Shown: positions 36,279 through 46,166, numbered from the stretch's first letter. The stretch: 64,000 bases of DNA from Methylobacterium sp. Leaf465 (GCF_001424705.1 NZ_LMRA01000012.1:219546-283545), one strand, 5' to 3'. Notes: a model not told the origin generated them from the sequence alone. A program made the numbers and translations.

Positions 36279-38192
36279 ATGGCAAGCGCCACGACCCACG
36301 TCAGCTTCCTGCCTCCCGTGCTGACGTTCCTGTCGGCGGCGGTGATCGGCGTGCCGATCTTCCGCCTCATCGGTCAGAGCGCCGTGCTCGGCTACCTCGT
36401 CGCCGGTGTGGTCATCGGGCCCTTCGGTTTCTCGCTGATCGCGGAGCCCGAGACGGCGGCGAGCGTCGCCGAACTCGGCGTTGTGCTGCTGCTCTTCATC
36501 GTCGGGCTCGAACTCCAGATCTCGCGACTCGTCTCGATGCGACGGGACATCTTCGGCCTCGGCACTGCCCAGCTCGTCGTCTGCTCGGCAGCTCTGGCAG
36601 GCGTCGGAATCCTGATGGGGGCCAAGCCCTCGGCGAGCCTCGTGATCGGCATCGCGCTCGCCCTCTCGGCCACAGCCGTCGCGCTCCAATTGCTGGAAGA
36701 GCGCGGCGATATGGGGACGCCCTATGGCGGGCGGGCCTTCGCGGTGCTGCTGTTTCAGGACATCTCCGTGGTCGCGATCCTGGCGCTGATGCCGCTGGTC
36801 GCCTCATCCGGCACGGGCGGCGGCGATGGATGGCTCCTTTCAGCCCTGCAATCCACCGGTACGGTGGGCGCGGCGATCCTTGCCGTGGTGTTGGTCGGGC
36901 GCTACGGCCTCAATCCGTTCTTCGGCCTCTTGGCGGCCAGTGGCGCCCGCGAGGTCATGACGGCCGCGGCCCTTCTCGTGGTGCTCGGCACCGCAATGCT
37001 GATGGAGCATGTCGGCCTGTCGATGGCGATGGGCGCATTTCTGGCAGGCGTGCTTCTGGCCGAGTCCAACTTCCGCCATCAGCTTGAGGCCGACATCGAG
37101 CCGTTCCGCGGCATGCTGCTCGGCCTGTTCTTCATGAGCGTGGGCATGTCGATCGATGGCGGCTTGCTCAAGGCCGAATGGCCGACCCTGCTGGGGGCAA
37201 CAGCCGGTGCGATCCTGCTCAAGGTCGCTGTGGTGGCGGGCCTGTTCCGCCTGTTCGGCTCGCCCTGGCTCGATGCGGTGCGCGGTGGAGCCATCCTGGC
37301 GCCGGCGGGAGAATTCGCCTTCGTGCTGTTGCCGGCGGGCGGCGAACTCGGCCTCGTGGATTCTGCGAGCACACGCTTTGCGGTGGCGCTCGCGGCACTG
37401 ACCATGCTGGTCGGTCCAGTGGCGGCGAAGGCTCTGGACGCCCTGCTTGCCCGACGTCCCGAAGGGCCCGAGGCGCTGCCGGAGGCCATCGAGAGCACCG
37501 AGGCCCGCGTCCTCGTCATCGGCTTCGGCCGCTTCGGACAGATTCTCACACAGGTGCTGCTCGCCGAGGGCATCAGCGTCACGGTGATCGACAAGGACGT
37601 GGAGCAGATCCGCAGTGCCGCCCGTTTCGGATTCCGCATCTATTACGGAGACGGGACCCGCCTCGATGTGCTGCGCGCCGCCGGCATCGGCCGGGCCGAA
37701 CTCGTCTGCATCTGCGTCGACGACAGTGAGGCCGCCCTGAAGATCGTCGATATCGTCCACGAGGAATTCGCGAGCGTGCGCACCTATGTGCGGGCCTTCG
37801 ATCGCATGCATGCGGTCGAGCTGATGAACCGGGACGTCGACTTCCAGCTCCGAGAAACGGTCGACTCCGCCCTCGCCTTCGGTCGGGCGACCCTGGAAGG
37901 TCTCGGTCTCGACACGGAGGCGGCCGCCGCCACCGCCGAGGACGTGCGCAAGCGCGACGTCGCTCGCCTCGTACTTCAGCAGGCGGGCGCGCTGCCGGAC
38001 ACCATGAGCTGGGCCCGCGGCCTCAATGAGATCAAGCCGGAGCCGCTGACGGAGCCGAAGCGGCCTTCCCGTGCACTCAATGCGGAGACGCGCGACATCA
38101 TTGGATCCCAGAGGCAAGAGGCGGCGACCCGCACCCTCGAGACCGATGAAGCCTTCCAGAGTCGGCAGCAGGAATCCCGGACGGATGCCTGA
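36279..38192 (+). CDS. Monovalent cation:proton antiporter (KefB/CPA2 type)
   Basis: A 637-residue CPA2 antiporter. The first about 385 residues contain a dozen hydrophobic helices (e.g. VLTFLSAAVIGVPIFRLIGQ, LGYLVAGVVIGPFGF, GVVLLLFIVGLEL). A cytosolic TrkA-N (Rossmann) domain starts near VLVIGFGRFGQILTQVLLAE and binds NAD(H) or glutathione adducts (DGTRLDVLRAAGIGRAE). It is predicted to exchange K+ (or Na+) for protons at the inner membrane, in pH or electrophile protection. Start at 36279 (MASATTHV). Its 3' end overlaps a MATE exporter gene by 8 bp, so the two are coupled. Confidence 0.93.
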   Translation: MASATTHVSFLPPVLTFLSAAVIGVPIFRLIGQSAVLGYLVAGVVIGPFGFSLIAEPETAASVAELGVVLLLFIVGLELQISRLVSMRRDIFGLGTAQLVVCSAALAGVGILMGAKPSASLVIGIALALSATAVALQLLEERGDMGTPYGGRAFAVLLFQDISVVAILALMPLVASSGTGGGDGWLLSALQSTGTVGAAILAVVLVGRYGLNPFFGLLAASGAREVMTAAALLVVLGTAMLMEHVGLSMAMGAFLAGVLLAESNFRHQLEADIEPFRGMLLGLFFMSVGMSIDGGLLKAEWPTLLGATAGAILLKVAVVAGLFRLFGSPWLDAVRGGAILAPAGEFAFVLLPAGGELGLVDSASTRFAVALAALTMLVGPVAAKALDALLARRPEGPEALPEAIESTEARVLVIGFGRFGQILTQVLLAEGISVTVIDKDVEQIRSAARFGFRIYYGDGTRLDVLRAAGIGRAELVCICVDDSEAALKIVDIVHEEFASVRTYVRAFDRMHAVELMNRDVDFQLRETVDSALAFGRATLEGLGLDTEAAAATAEDVRKRDVARLVLQQAGALPDTMSWARGLNEIKPEPLTEPKRPSRALNAETRDIIGSQRQEAATRTLETDEAFQSRQQESRTDA

Positions 38193-39621
38193 GGTGACAT
38201 CCGGATCGGCGCGGTTCGTCGAGGGATCCATTCTGCGCCACGTGGTGACCATGAGCGCCACTGGTTCAATCGGACTGATGGCGATCTTCGTCGTCGACTT
38301 CCTGTCCTTGCTCTACGTCTCCAAGCTCGGAGAGCCGACGCTGACGGCGGCGGTGGGCTTTGCCACCATCGTCCAGTTCTTCGCCATCGCCATCAATATC
38401 GGCCTCATGATCGCGGCTGGTGCTCTCGTTTCGCGAGCCATTGGGGCCGGTGATGAGGAGGGCGCGCGGCGCCTCGCCACCTCCGGGACCCTCCAGGGAA
38501 TTGTCGTCTCCGGCGTCCTCGTCGTGGCGATGCTGCCATGCCTGCCTACCTTCCTGGGTTGGATCGGTGCCGACGCCGAGACTCTTCCGGTGGCGACACG
38601 CTTTCTCTGGATCACGCTGCCCTCCAACCTGCTGATGGGGCCTGGCATGATGTTCTCCGGCCTGCTGCGAGCGGTCGGGGCTGCGCGTCAGGCCATGTAC
38701 GTGACCCTTGGCGGCGCCATCGTCACCGCCGGACTCGACCCACTGCTGATCTTCGGTGCTGGCCTCGGCGTTGACGGGGCGGCCATCACGACCTGCTTTG
38801 CCCGCGCCACCTTTGCGATCATCGGCCTGTGGGGTGTGCGTCAGCATCGGATGCTCGCGCGACCGAAGCTCGCCGACGTCATCGCGGACGCGCCCGTCGT
38901 GATGCGGATCGCCCTGCCGGCGGTATTGACGAATCTCGCGCCCTCGGTGGCGAGCGCCTTCATCGCCCACGCGCTCGCGCAATTCGGCGCAGTCGCGGTG
39001 GCTGGCAACGTGGTGGTCGACCGCCTGACTCCGGTGGCGTTCGGCGGCCTCTTCGCCATGTCTGGCTCGATTGGACCGATCCTGGGTCAGAACTGGGGTG
39101 CGGCCCGGTTCGATCGCATGCGCGGCGTTCTGCGCGATGGCACGCTGGTCACCGCCGTCTACGTTCTGGTGGTCTGGACAGCCCTGATCCTGGGAGCCGA
39201 CCCTCTGACACGCCTCTTTGCGCTTGAGGGCGTTGCGGCCGACCTGTTCGGGTTCTTCTGTCTCGTTAGTGGTGGCGTCTGGTTCTTCACCGGGCTGCTG
39301 TTCCTGGCCAACGCCTCCTTCAACAATCTCGGGTTCCCATTCTATTCCACCGCCCTGAACTGGGGACGCGCCACCCTGGGCACCGTACCGCCGGCCCTCA
39401 TCGGCGCGCATTTCTACGGTCCCAAAGGCGTCATTGCCGGGGTCGGCCTCGGCTCCGTCCTGTTCGGTCTCGCCGGGATCGCCCTTGCCTTCCGCACCGT
39501 CGTCACCTTGGAGCGACGGGCCGGTGTCGTGCTCTCCACGACTAAGGCTGTGGAGGACCCGAATGTCGGCACGGAGGCCACCCGCGCCGCCGCACCGGCG
39601 CAGTCCGGCGCCCTGATCTGA
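38185..39621 (+). CDS. MATE family efflux transporter
   Basis: A 478-residue, about 12-helix MATE exporter (NorM/DinF-like) that expels drugs or metabolites in exchange for Na+ or H+. The family pattern is visible in LGEPTLTAAVGFATIVQFFA, GLMIAAGALVSRAIGAGDE, GPGMMFSGLLRAVGAARQA and the second-half GSIGPILGQNWGAARFDRM. The start at 38185 overlaps the antiporter gene by 8 bp. The shared transcript suggests a joint response to membrane or electrophile stress; the substrate is unknown. Confidence 0.92.
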   Translation: MPEVTSGSARFVEGSILRHVVTMSATGSIGLMAIFVVDFLSLLYVSKLGEPTLTAAVGFATIVQFFAIAINIGLMIAAGALVSRAIGAGDEEGARRLATSGTLQGIVVSGVLVVAMLPCLPTFLGWIGADAETLPVATRFLWITLPSNLLMGPGMMFSGLLRAVGAARQAMYVTLGGAIVTAGLDPLLIFGAGLGVDGAAITTCFARATFAIIGLWGVRQHRMLARPKLADVIADAPVVMRIALPAVLTNLAPSVASAFIAHALAQFGAVAVAGNVVVDRLTPVAFGGLFAMSGSIGPILGQNWGAARFDRMRGVLRDGTLVTAVYVLVVWTALILGADPLTRLFALEGVAADLFGFFCLVSGGVWFFTGLLFLANASFNNLGFPFYSTALNWGRATLGTVPPALIGAHFYGPKGVIAGVGLGSVLFGLAGIALAFRTVVTLERRAGVVLSTTKAVEDPNVGTEATRAAAPAQSGALI

Positions 39622-39821
39622 ATTCTGCCGCCGGGGAGACCTATCCGCGAGCCGGGTTTCAGGATCGTGCTGGATCCGTCCCCTTGAGCGAACGCTTCGG
39701 GGTGTACGAACCCTCTCCGATGGAGAAATGTGGGGCCGCTACCGAGGTTGACCTTCGCGAGATTTCGGATGAGGCGGTGGCAGCCGCGTCCGTACGATGT
39801 CGCGGAGGGAGTCCAGCGTCG

Positions 39822-40541
39822 ATGTCGTCACCCCCCTGGGTCCTCTGTGACACCAGCCTCATTCCCGGTAGTTCCGCTCCGCTGAATCTCCTGCGCCAGG
39901 GAGACGCCTACTCGATCCAGGTCGGGAAAGCGGAACTCATGACGAACCTCGATCGCGGCTCGGAGCAGGCCCTCGCGACCATCCCCTGTGAACGACTCGC
40001 TGGTCGCGCGGCGCCACGCATCCTGATCGGCGGACTCGGCATGGGCTTCACCCTGCGCGCTGCCCTGAATGCCCTCGGACCGGACGCGAAGATCGTGGTC
40101 GCCGAACTGATCCCGGCTGTCGTCGCCTGGGCACGAGGTCCCCTCGCCCATCTCTTCGGTGACAGTCTCGACGACTCACGAGTCGAGATCGTCGAGACCG
40201 ACGTCAATCGCCTGATCCAATCGGGACCCGAGCGCTTCGATGCAATTCTGCTGGATGTCGATAACGGTCCGTCCGGCATGACACGACGGGAGAACGACCG
40301 CCTGTACGATGCCTGGGGTTTGAAGCGGGCACACTACGCCCTTCGGAGCGACGGCATCCTCGCAGTCTGGTCCGGTAAACCCGACCGACGTTTCAAGGCG
40401 CGCCTACGCCTGCATGGCTTTGCCGTCGATGAATTCCGCATCCGCGCGAACGGCGGGGCTGACGGACCGCGCCACGTTCTCTGGATGGCGACGCGCCCCG
40501 TTGCCCCGCTGCGGTTCGCGTCGCTGGGTAGCAGGCCTTAA
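39822..40541 (+). CDS. Spermidine-synthase-like methyltransferase-fold protein
   Basis: A 239-residue protein with the Rossmann fold of spermidine synthases. ILIGGLGMGFTLRAAL is the nucleotide-binding glycine motif, IVVAELIPAVVAWARG the acidic second strand, and FDAILLDVDNGPSGMTRREN the motif around the catalytic Asp region. The polyamine-site residues are only partly conserved, so I cannot call it a true spermidine synthase. The start at 39822 has a good GGAGGGA ribosome site 12-19 bp upstream; a longer frame starts at 39684. Probably cytosolic. Confidence 0.78.
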   Translation: MSSPPWVLCDTSLIPGSSAPLNLLRQGDAYSIQVGKAELMTNLDRGSEQALATIPCERLAGRAAPRILIGGLGMGFTLRAALNALGPDAKIVVAELIPAVVAWARGPLAHLFGDSLDDSRVEIVETDVNRLIQSGPERFDAILLDVDNGPSGMTRRENDRLYDAWGLKRAHYALRSDGILAVWSGKPDRRFKARLRLHGFAVDEFRIRANGGADGPRHVLWMATRPVAPLRFASLGSRP

Positions 40542-40563
40542 GCTCGATGGCCCCGGCCTCGAG

Positions 40564-40851
40564 TCAGTAGCTGTAGTTGCGGCGCGCTGGTCCCTGGGAC
40601 GGCCCATAACCCGCGCCGCGGGGCTCCACGCGTGAACCGTAATCGATGTCGCGTTGCCGCTTCGCCTGACGGTTCGCCAGATATCGGCCGCCGAGGCAGC
40701 CCGCGACCGCCCCGACGACCCCACGTTCGGCGAGGTAGTGGCCGGCGATTCCGCCGATGATCGCGCCCTTGATGCAGCCCTTGGCTTCGGCCGCTCCAAC
40801 GCTGCCAAAGGTGAGGAGGGCGAGGGCCGACGCTGTCGCAATGATCCGCAT
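40564..40851 (-). CDS. Small glycine-zipper outer-membrane/periplasmic protein
   Basis: A 95-residue protein. Residues 1-23 are a signal peptide (MRIIATASALALLTFGSVGA, AEA/KGC). The mature part has a glycine-zipper-like segment (KGAIIGGIAGHYLAERGVVG, AVAGCLGGRYLANRQAK) and an unstructured basic tail. Two cysteines could form a disulfide. Similar small proteins are widespread in Methylobacterium; function unknown. It converges on the spermidine-synthase-like gene (22 bp). Confidence 0.75.
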   Translation of the reverse strand: MRIIATASALALLTFGSVGAAEAKGCIKGAIIGGIAGHYLAERGVVGAVAGCLGGRYLANRQAKRQRDIDYGSRVEPRGAGYGPSQGPARRNYSY

Positions 40852-41111
40852 GTTCAATCTCCCGGCTGATGCGTCGAGGAAACCGTCCCACACCGCGCCC
40901 GTTCCGATCGGAAGACGCGGATCCGGTAAATTCCCGATGCGATCTCCTCCGGGCGTCCTGCGCGTAAGAAACTGCGTTCTTAATCCATCAGTATCGTCAT
41001 TTCTTGGATCTGTGTCTCATTCGCAGCAGGCAGGATCAACGCGGGCGTGTCTAAGGTCATGACGAGGGTCCGCCAGTCATCATGTCGGGGGACGAAGCAG
41101 GATCTTGCCTG

Positions 41112-42185
41112 ATGACTGGGAGTTGCGTGCGTCCAATCATACCCATCATGGGTATGGTCCTGGCTCTATCGTCGACAGTCGTTGGCGCCGCTGAAATGGA
41201 CGATCCCGCAACCGCTAAACCATCGGTCTGGGCATCGAAGGATGGCCGGTCAGCGCCCTCCCGAAAGGGGACCCCACCGCAGAAAAAGCCATTGGGCCAC
41301 CAGGATGCCAAGGCGGACAAGGAGACACGGGACGGTAAGGGCGGCGGTGACGACGGTAAGTCTCAGGATGTCGACACCGAGCATCTCTTCGGCTTTACGG
41401 AAGGCTCCGATGCCGGTGAGAAGGGCGAGCAGGAGGTCGTCGTGGATACGATTTCCCGCCTGGGCAAGCGGCTATCGGGCCCCGGCGGAGGCCACTACCG
41501 CGTCCTCGACACCAAGCTCGGCTACCAGTTCGATCCGATCGACCGCCTGAGCATCGAGTTCGGCGCGTTCGGCACCTTTCGTCAGGTCCGCAACATCGTC
41601 GATCTCGACGACAAGTCCTACGGAACGTTCGACGGCGTCTCCGTCGAGGTGAAGTACCAGTTCCTGAAGGGCGACAAGGATCAGCCCCTCGGGCTCGCGC
41701 TTGAGCTTCGTCCGCGTTTCGCCCGCGTCCTGCCCATCGAGGGAAATGGTGCCGACATCTTCGACATGGAGACCGTGCTCCAGCTCGATCTGCAACTCGT
41801 GCCGAACAAGCTCTGGTACGGCAGCAACATCAGCTTCGAGCCGGCGGCCGGTCGCCAGCGCGGCCCGGACGCCCCGGGCTACCGCTCATCGACCTTCCTC
41901 TGGTCGAACGCCCTGGTCGCCCGCGTTGGGGAGACTACCTATCTCGGGCCCGAGATCCGCTACTTGCGGGGCTACAACGGCACGTTTCTCAATGACTTGG
42001 AGAGTGAGGCCCTGTTCGTCGGCCCTGCCCTGCACCACCGCTTCACCGAAAAGATCTGGCTCACGGTGGCGTATGCCGGACAGGTCTGGGGCCGCGATGC
42101 CGACCCGAGCCTGGCCGGTCGCGCGCTCGGCCTGAACCAGTTCGAGCGGCACACCGTCCGGGTGAAGTTCGGCATGGAGTTCTGA
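41112..42185 (+). CDS. Outer-membrane beta-barrel protein, unknown function
   Basis: A 357-residue protein, longer by ten if the ATG at 41082 is used. A signal-type segment (IIPIMGMVLALSSTVVGAAE) leads. A Lys/Gly/Asp-rich linker follows (residues about 30-100, e.g. GTPPQKKPLGHQDAKADKE). From about residue 120 alternating strands (KLGYQFDPIDRLSIEFGAFG, VEVKYQFLKGDKD, YLGPEIRYLRGYN) end in VRVKFGMEF with terminal Phe, the mark of an outer-membrane barrel. It may be a porin-like or structural protein. No operon partner is evident. Confidence 0.78.
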   Translation: MTGSCVRPIIPIMGMVLALSSTVVGAAEMDDPATAKPSVWASKDGRSAPSRKGTPPQKKPLGHQDAKADKETRDGKGGGDDGKSQDVDTEHLFGFTEGSDAGEKGEQEVVVDTISRLGKRLSGPGGGHYRVLDTKLGYQFDPIDRLSIEFGAFGTFRQVRNIVDLDDKSYGTFDGVSVEVKYQFLKGDKDQPLGLALELRPRFARVLPIEGNGADIFDMETVLQLDLQLVPNKLWYGSNISFEPAAGRQRGPDAPGYRSSTFLWSNALVARVGETTYLGPEIRYLRGYNGTFLNDLESEALFVGPALHHRFTEKIWLTVAYAGQVWGRDADPSLAGRALGLNQFERHTVRVKFGMEF

Positions 42186-42211
42186 GCGCCGGGTGCGGAA
42201 AGTCTGCCGCC

Positions 42212-43042
42212 TCAGTTCGTCAGCTGCATCTGCTTGCGCAGGCTCTTGTCGAAGAGGTGGGCGGGGGCGAATCGGCGAAGCAGACTGATCTGGCGCGCGA
42301 CCTTGCCGGCGGTGTAGCGGCGCCGCGGCACGGATGCCTCGGCCGCGGCGAGCACGGCGTCGGCCACGATCTCCGGCGCGTCGGCGGTCACCATGGCCGC
42401 CCGCATCGTCCGGTCGGCACCGGCCCGGGCCTCGATGTACAGGTCGAGCTGGGCATCGGGAACGAGAAGGTTCTGGTCGAAGGCCGTGCGGGTATAGGCC
42501 GGCTCGACCAAGACGACGCGGATACCCTGACTGCGGACCTCGTGGTCGAGCGATTCCGAATAGCCTTCCACCGCGTGCTTGCTGGCAGCGTAGAGCGCCA
42601 TGTAGGGGGCCGGAATCAGACCGAGCACGGAACTGATGTTGATGATGCGGCCGTTCTTCTGCGCGCGCATCGTCGGAATGACCGCGCGGATCGCCCGGAT
42701 CACGCCGAACAGGTTCACGTCGAACAGGTCCTGTGCCTGGGCGATCGAGGATTCCTCGGCCCCGCCGCTGATGCCGAAGCCGGCATTGTTGACGAGGAGG
42801 TCGATCCGGCCGGTCTCGTCCAGCACCGTCTTCACCATCGCGGCGACCGACGCCTCGTCGGTCAGATCGCAGGTCAGGAGGGTGCCGGCATCGCCGAGGA
42901 CGGCGCTGCTGCGTCGGCTCGTCCCGAACACGCGATAGCCGGCCTTGTGGAGGGCACGGACGCTGGCGAGACCGATGCCGGAGGAGGCTCCGGTGACGAT
43001 GGCCGTCTTTCGAACGGCTTGCTCGCGAATGGCTTGGCTCAT
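42212..43042 (-). CDS. Short-chain dehydrogenase/reductase
   Basis: A 276-residue SDR. The cofactor motif is AIVTGASSGIGLASVRAL (TGxxxGIG), NNAGFG follows, and the catalytic Ser/Tyr/Lys are in ISSVLG and YAASKHAVEGYSE. Cofactor type is probably NADPH from TSRRSS after beta2. The substrate is not predictable; closest groups act on steroid- or retinol-like and other secondary alcohols. The start at 43042 gives MSQAIREQ. A palindromic operator (43082-43107) lies 40 bp upstream. It is the last gene before the catabolic island and is separated from it. Confidence 0.92.
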   Translation of the reverse strand: MSQAIREQAVRKTAIVTGASSGIGLASVRALHKAGYRVFGTSRRSSAVLGDAGTLLTCDLTDEASVAAMVKTVLDETGRIDLLVNNAGFGISGGAEESSIAQAQDLFDVNLFGVIRAIRAVIPTMRAQKNGRIINISSVLGLIPAPYMALYAASKHAVEGYSESLDHEVRSQGIRVVLVEPAYTRTAFDQNLLVPDAQLDLYIEARAGADRTMRAAMVTADAPEIVADAVLAAAEASVPRRRYTAGKVARQISLLRRFAPAHLFDKSLRKQMQLTN

Positions 43043-43081
43043 GACCCTCTCCCAGCGGGTCCGATCCACCGGCCCGTCCCC

Positions 43082-43107
43082 TTTTAAATGACGATCTAAA
43101 TTTAAAA
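43082..43107. promoter_or_regulatory. Inverted repeat upstream of SDR
   Basis: TTTTAAAT (43082-43089) and ATTTAAAA (43100-43107) are perfect inverse copies with a 10-bp spacer, in strongly GC-rich surroundings. It lies 40-65 bp upstream of the SDR start, overlapping the likely promoter. No regulator gene lies adjacent. Confidence 0.55.
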
Positions 43108-43151
43108 TGGCAAGCGGATGGGCGTGCCGTGGCACACGCGCATCGTTGGTA

Positions 43152-46100
43152 TTACAGCGGCAAAAACGGCTTTCCGTTTCGCAACGCGGGCGAAGGACGT
43201 GTCGAGGTCACAAGGGCGTCGTCGAGAACGCGCGCGACGTGACGTGCGGTGAGGCCGAGGCCGTCGTGGATCTGATGGCGGCAGCTCGTGCCGTCGGCGA
43301 CCACGAGATCGTCCGGGCCGGCTTGGCGCAGGGCCGGGAACAGTGACAGCTCGGCCATGGCCAGGGACACGTCGATGGTCTCGGCGCCGTAGCCGAAGGC
43401 GCCGGCCATGCCGCAGCAGCTCGACTCGATCGGGCGGACGTCGAGACCGGGCACCGCCCGCAGGACCGTCTCCACCGCACCCATGGCCGCGAAGGCCTTC
43501 TGGTGGCAATGGCCGTGGAGATGGGCGACCCGGCCGCCCTGGTCGGCGAGCGGCAGGTCGATCCGACCGGCCTTGAGGTCGGCGGCGAGCAGTTCCTCGA
43601 ACAGGACGCTCGCGCGCCCGAGTTCGGCGGCGTCGGGGCCGGGCAGGAGCGAGGCGAACTCGTCACGGAAGGTCAGCAGGCAGGACGGCTCGAGGCCGAC
43701 GATCCGGGCGCCGGAACGGACATAGGGCAGCAGCGCGCTCAGCGTCCGCCGGGCCTCGGCCCGGGCCCGGTCGGTCTGGCCCGAGGCGAGGTAGGTCCGT
43801 CCGCAGCAGAGGGGGCGGCGACCGCGATGGGGGAAGACCCGGTGCAGGCGGTAGCCGGCGGCGACCAGCACCCGCTCGGCCGCCTCCAGGTTCTCGCGCT
43901 CGAAGGCCCGGTTGAAGGTGTCGCCGAACAGGACGACGTCGCGAAAATCGCCGGTGACGTCGGCGGGATGGGCGGGCTCGCCCGATTCGCGCCAGGGCCG
44001 GCGCCATTGCGGCAGGGTCCGGCGGGCCGAGAGGCCGACCCAGCGCTCGGACAGGCGGGCCAGGGCCGGCAGGCGGTCGCGCAGGTTGAGAAGCGGCGCC
44101 AGCCGCGCCGCCGTGCCGGCGTAGAGCGGGAGGGCCGCCACCAGGCGCTCCTTCAGCGGCAGGCCGTGCCGGGCGTGGTAATGGTGCAGGAACTCGATCT
44201 TCATCTTGGCCATGTCGACGCCGGTGGGGCATTCGCGCCGGCAGGCCTTGCAGGAGACGCAGAGGTCCAGGGTCCGCTTCATCTCCGGGCTGGTGAAGGC
44301 GTCCGGCCCGAGCTGGCCCGAGATGGCGAGCCGCAGGGAGTTGGCCCGGCCCCGGGTCAGGTGCTGTTCCTCCTTGGTGACGCGGTAGGACGGGCACATG
44401 GCGCCGCCGGCGAGCTTCCGGCAGGTGCCGTTGCTGTTGCACATCTCGACGGCGGGGCCAAAGCCGCCCCAATCGGACCAGTCGAGGGCGGGTACGGTGG
44501 GCTCGGTCACGGCGTAGCCCGGCTGGAAGCGCAGCAGCGAGCGGTCGTCCATGCGCAGCGGCCGGACGATCTTGCCGGGGTTGAGGCGGTTGTCCGGGTC
44601 GAAGCCGTCCTTCACCGCCTCGAAGGCGCGGGTCAGGCGCGCCCCGAACATCGGCGCGATGTATTCCGAGCGCGAGATGCCGTCGCCGTGCTCGCCTGAA
44701 TAGGAGCCCTTGAAGCGGCGCACGGCGGCGCTCGCCTCCTCGGCGATGGCCCGCATCTTGGCGACGTCGCCGCCCTGCTTCATGTCGAGGATCGGGCGCA
44801 CGTGCAGGCAGCCCACCGAGGCATGGGCGTACCAGGTGCCGCGGGTGCCGTGCCGAGTGAACACCTCGGTGACGGCGTCGGTATAGTCGGCCAGATGCTC
44901 CAGGGGCACCGCGCAGTCCTCGATGAAGGAGACCGGCTTGGCGTCGCCCTTCATCGACATCATGATGTTGAGGCAGGCCTCGCGCACCTCCCAGACCGAC
45001 TTCTGCCGGACGGGCTCGGGCACCTTCACCACGGCGTTCCGGAAGCCGTGGTCGCTCATGCAGGCGTCGAGGCGCACGAGGTCGGCCAGCAGCGCGTCGC
45101 GGTCGTCGCCGGCGAATTCCACCAGCAACAGGCAGTTCGGCGTGCCGCGGGTGATGTCGGCGAGCGTCGTGCGGAACAGCGGGATGTCGGCCCCGAGGAC
45201 CAGCACGTTGTTGTCGACGAGTTCCACCGCCACGGGATCGAGGTCGACCAGCGCCTTCGTGGTTTCCATGGCGGCGCGGAAGGACGGGAAGTGGCAGACG
45301 CCCATGACCCGGTGGGCGGGCAGCCGGGAGAGCTTCAGGGTGACGCCGGTGGTGGCCGCCAGGGTGCCCTCGGAGCCGACGAGGAGGTGGGCGAGGTTCG
45401 GCCGCGCCTCGATCAGGGCATCGAGGTTGTAGCCGCCGACCCGCCGCTGCACCCGCGGATACCGGGCCAGGATCTCGTCGCGCTCCGCCTCGGCGAGCGC
45501 GCGCATCGTGGCGGCGAGGTGCGTGGCCCGGTCCGGGCCCGTGACCCCGGTGCTGTCGTGGCCCGTGAGACTGAAGCCGAAGGCGGTGCCGTCGGGGAAC
45601 AGCGCCTCCATGGCCAGGACGTTGTCGCTCATCTTGCCGAAGCGGAGCGAGCGCGCGCCGCAGGAATTGTTGCCGGCCATGCCGCCGATGGTGCAGCGGG
45701 TGGCGGTGGAGGGCTCGACGGGGAAGAACCAGCCGTCCGCCTTCACCCGGGTGTTCAGGCGTTCCAGCACCATGCCGGGCTCGACGGTGATGGTGCCCGC
45801 TTGCGGATCGTAGGCGGTGATGCCGTTGAAGTGGCGCGAGCAATCGACCACGAGGCCGTGCCCGATCGGCTGGCCGTTCTGTGAGGTACCGCCGCCGCGC
45901 AGGATGACGGGCACGTCGTGCTCGGCGGCGATCTTCAGGGTCGCGGCGATGTCGGCGGCCGAGCGCGGCAGCACCACGCCGGCCGGCACGATCTGGTAGA
46001 TCGAGGCGTCAGTGGCGTAGCGTCCCCGGGTGAAGGGATCGAAGCGGGCCTCGCCCTGCAGGGCCTCGGCCAGCCGCCGGGCGAGCCCGGCATTCAGTCG

Positions 46101-46166
46101 AGTGGCCGCGCGGGGCGTGCGGTTCGCCGCCCGCGGCGTGGTCGATGGCTCAGCCGTGGCGGTCAT
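43152..46166 (-). CDS. FAD-binding and Fe-S 2-hydroxyacid dehydrogenase (D-lactate dehydrogenase-like)
   Basis: A 1004-residue fusion oxidoreductase. The N-terminal half is an FAD-linked oxidase domain (VILRGGGTSQNGQPIG, TIGGMAGNNSCGARSLRFG) with the substrate domain and C-terminal cap. A 4Fe-4S-type motif occurs in CVSCKACRRECP, and an earlier CNSNGTCRKLAGGAMCP. The C-terminal third holds two CCG (Cys-rich) domains (HRGRRPLCCGRT, LHGHCHQKAF, SSCCGMAGAFGYG). The architecture matches YdiJ/D-2-hydroxyglutarate or D-lactate dehydrogenases that pass electrons to quinones at the inner membrane. It is divergent from a threonine aldolase gene. The substrate is not decided. Confidence 0.88.
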   Translation of the reverse strand: MTATAEPSTTPRAANRTPRAATRLNAGLARRLAEALQGEARFDPFTRGRYATDASIYQIVPAGVVLPRSAADIAATLKIAAEHDVPVILRGGGTSQNGQPIGHGLVVDCSRHFNGITAYDPQAGTITVEPGMVLERLNTRVKADGWFFPVEPSTATRCTIGGMAGNNSCGARSLRFGKMSDNVLAMEALFPDGTAFGFSLTGHDSTGVTGPDRATHLAATMRALAEAERDEILARYPRVQRRVGGYNLDALIEARPNLAHLLVGSEGTLAATTGVTLKLSRLPAHRVMGVCHFPSFRAAMETTKALVDLDPVAVELVDNNVLVLGADIPLFRTTLADITRGTPNCLLLVEFAGDDRDALLADLVRLDACMSDHGFRNAVVKVPEPVRQKSVWEVREACLNIMMSMKGDAKPVSFIEDCAVPLEHLADYTDAVTEVFTRHGTRGTWYAHASVGCLHVRPILDMKQGGDVAKMRAIAEEASAAVRRFKGSYSGEHGDGISRSEYIAPMFGARLTRAFEAVKDGFDPDNRLNPGKIVRPLRMDDRSLLRFQPGYAVTEPTVPALDWSDWGGFGPAVEMCNSNGTCRKLAGGAMCPSYRVTKEEQHLTRGRANSLRLAISGQLGPDAFTSPEMKRTLDLCVSCKACRRECPTGVDMAKMKIEFLHHYHARHGLPLKERLVAALPLYAGTAARLAPLLNLRDRLPALARLSERWVGLSARRTLPQWRRPWRESGEPAHPADVTGDFRDVVLFGDTFNRAFERENLEAAERVLVAAGYRLHRVFPHRGRRPLCCGRTYLASGQTDRARAEARRTLSALLPYVRSGARIVGLEPSCLLTFRDEFASLLPGPDAAELGRASVLFEELLAADLKAGRIDLPLADQGGRVAHLHGHCHQKAFAAMGAVETVLRAVPGLDVRPIESSCCGMAGAFGYGAETIDVSLAMAELSLFPALRQAGPDDLVVADGTSCRHQIHDGLGLTARHVARVLDDALVTSTRPSPALRNGKPFLPL

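Noticed and set aside
43663..45843. 726-residue minus-strand frame within the FAD/Fe-S oxidase
   Set aside because: It is a shifted frame of the same gene, Arg/Pro-rich without motifs.
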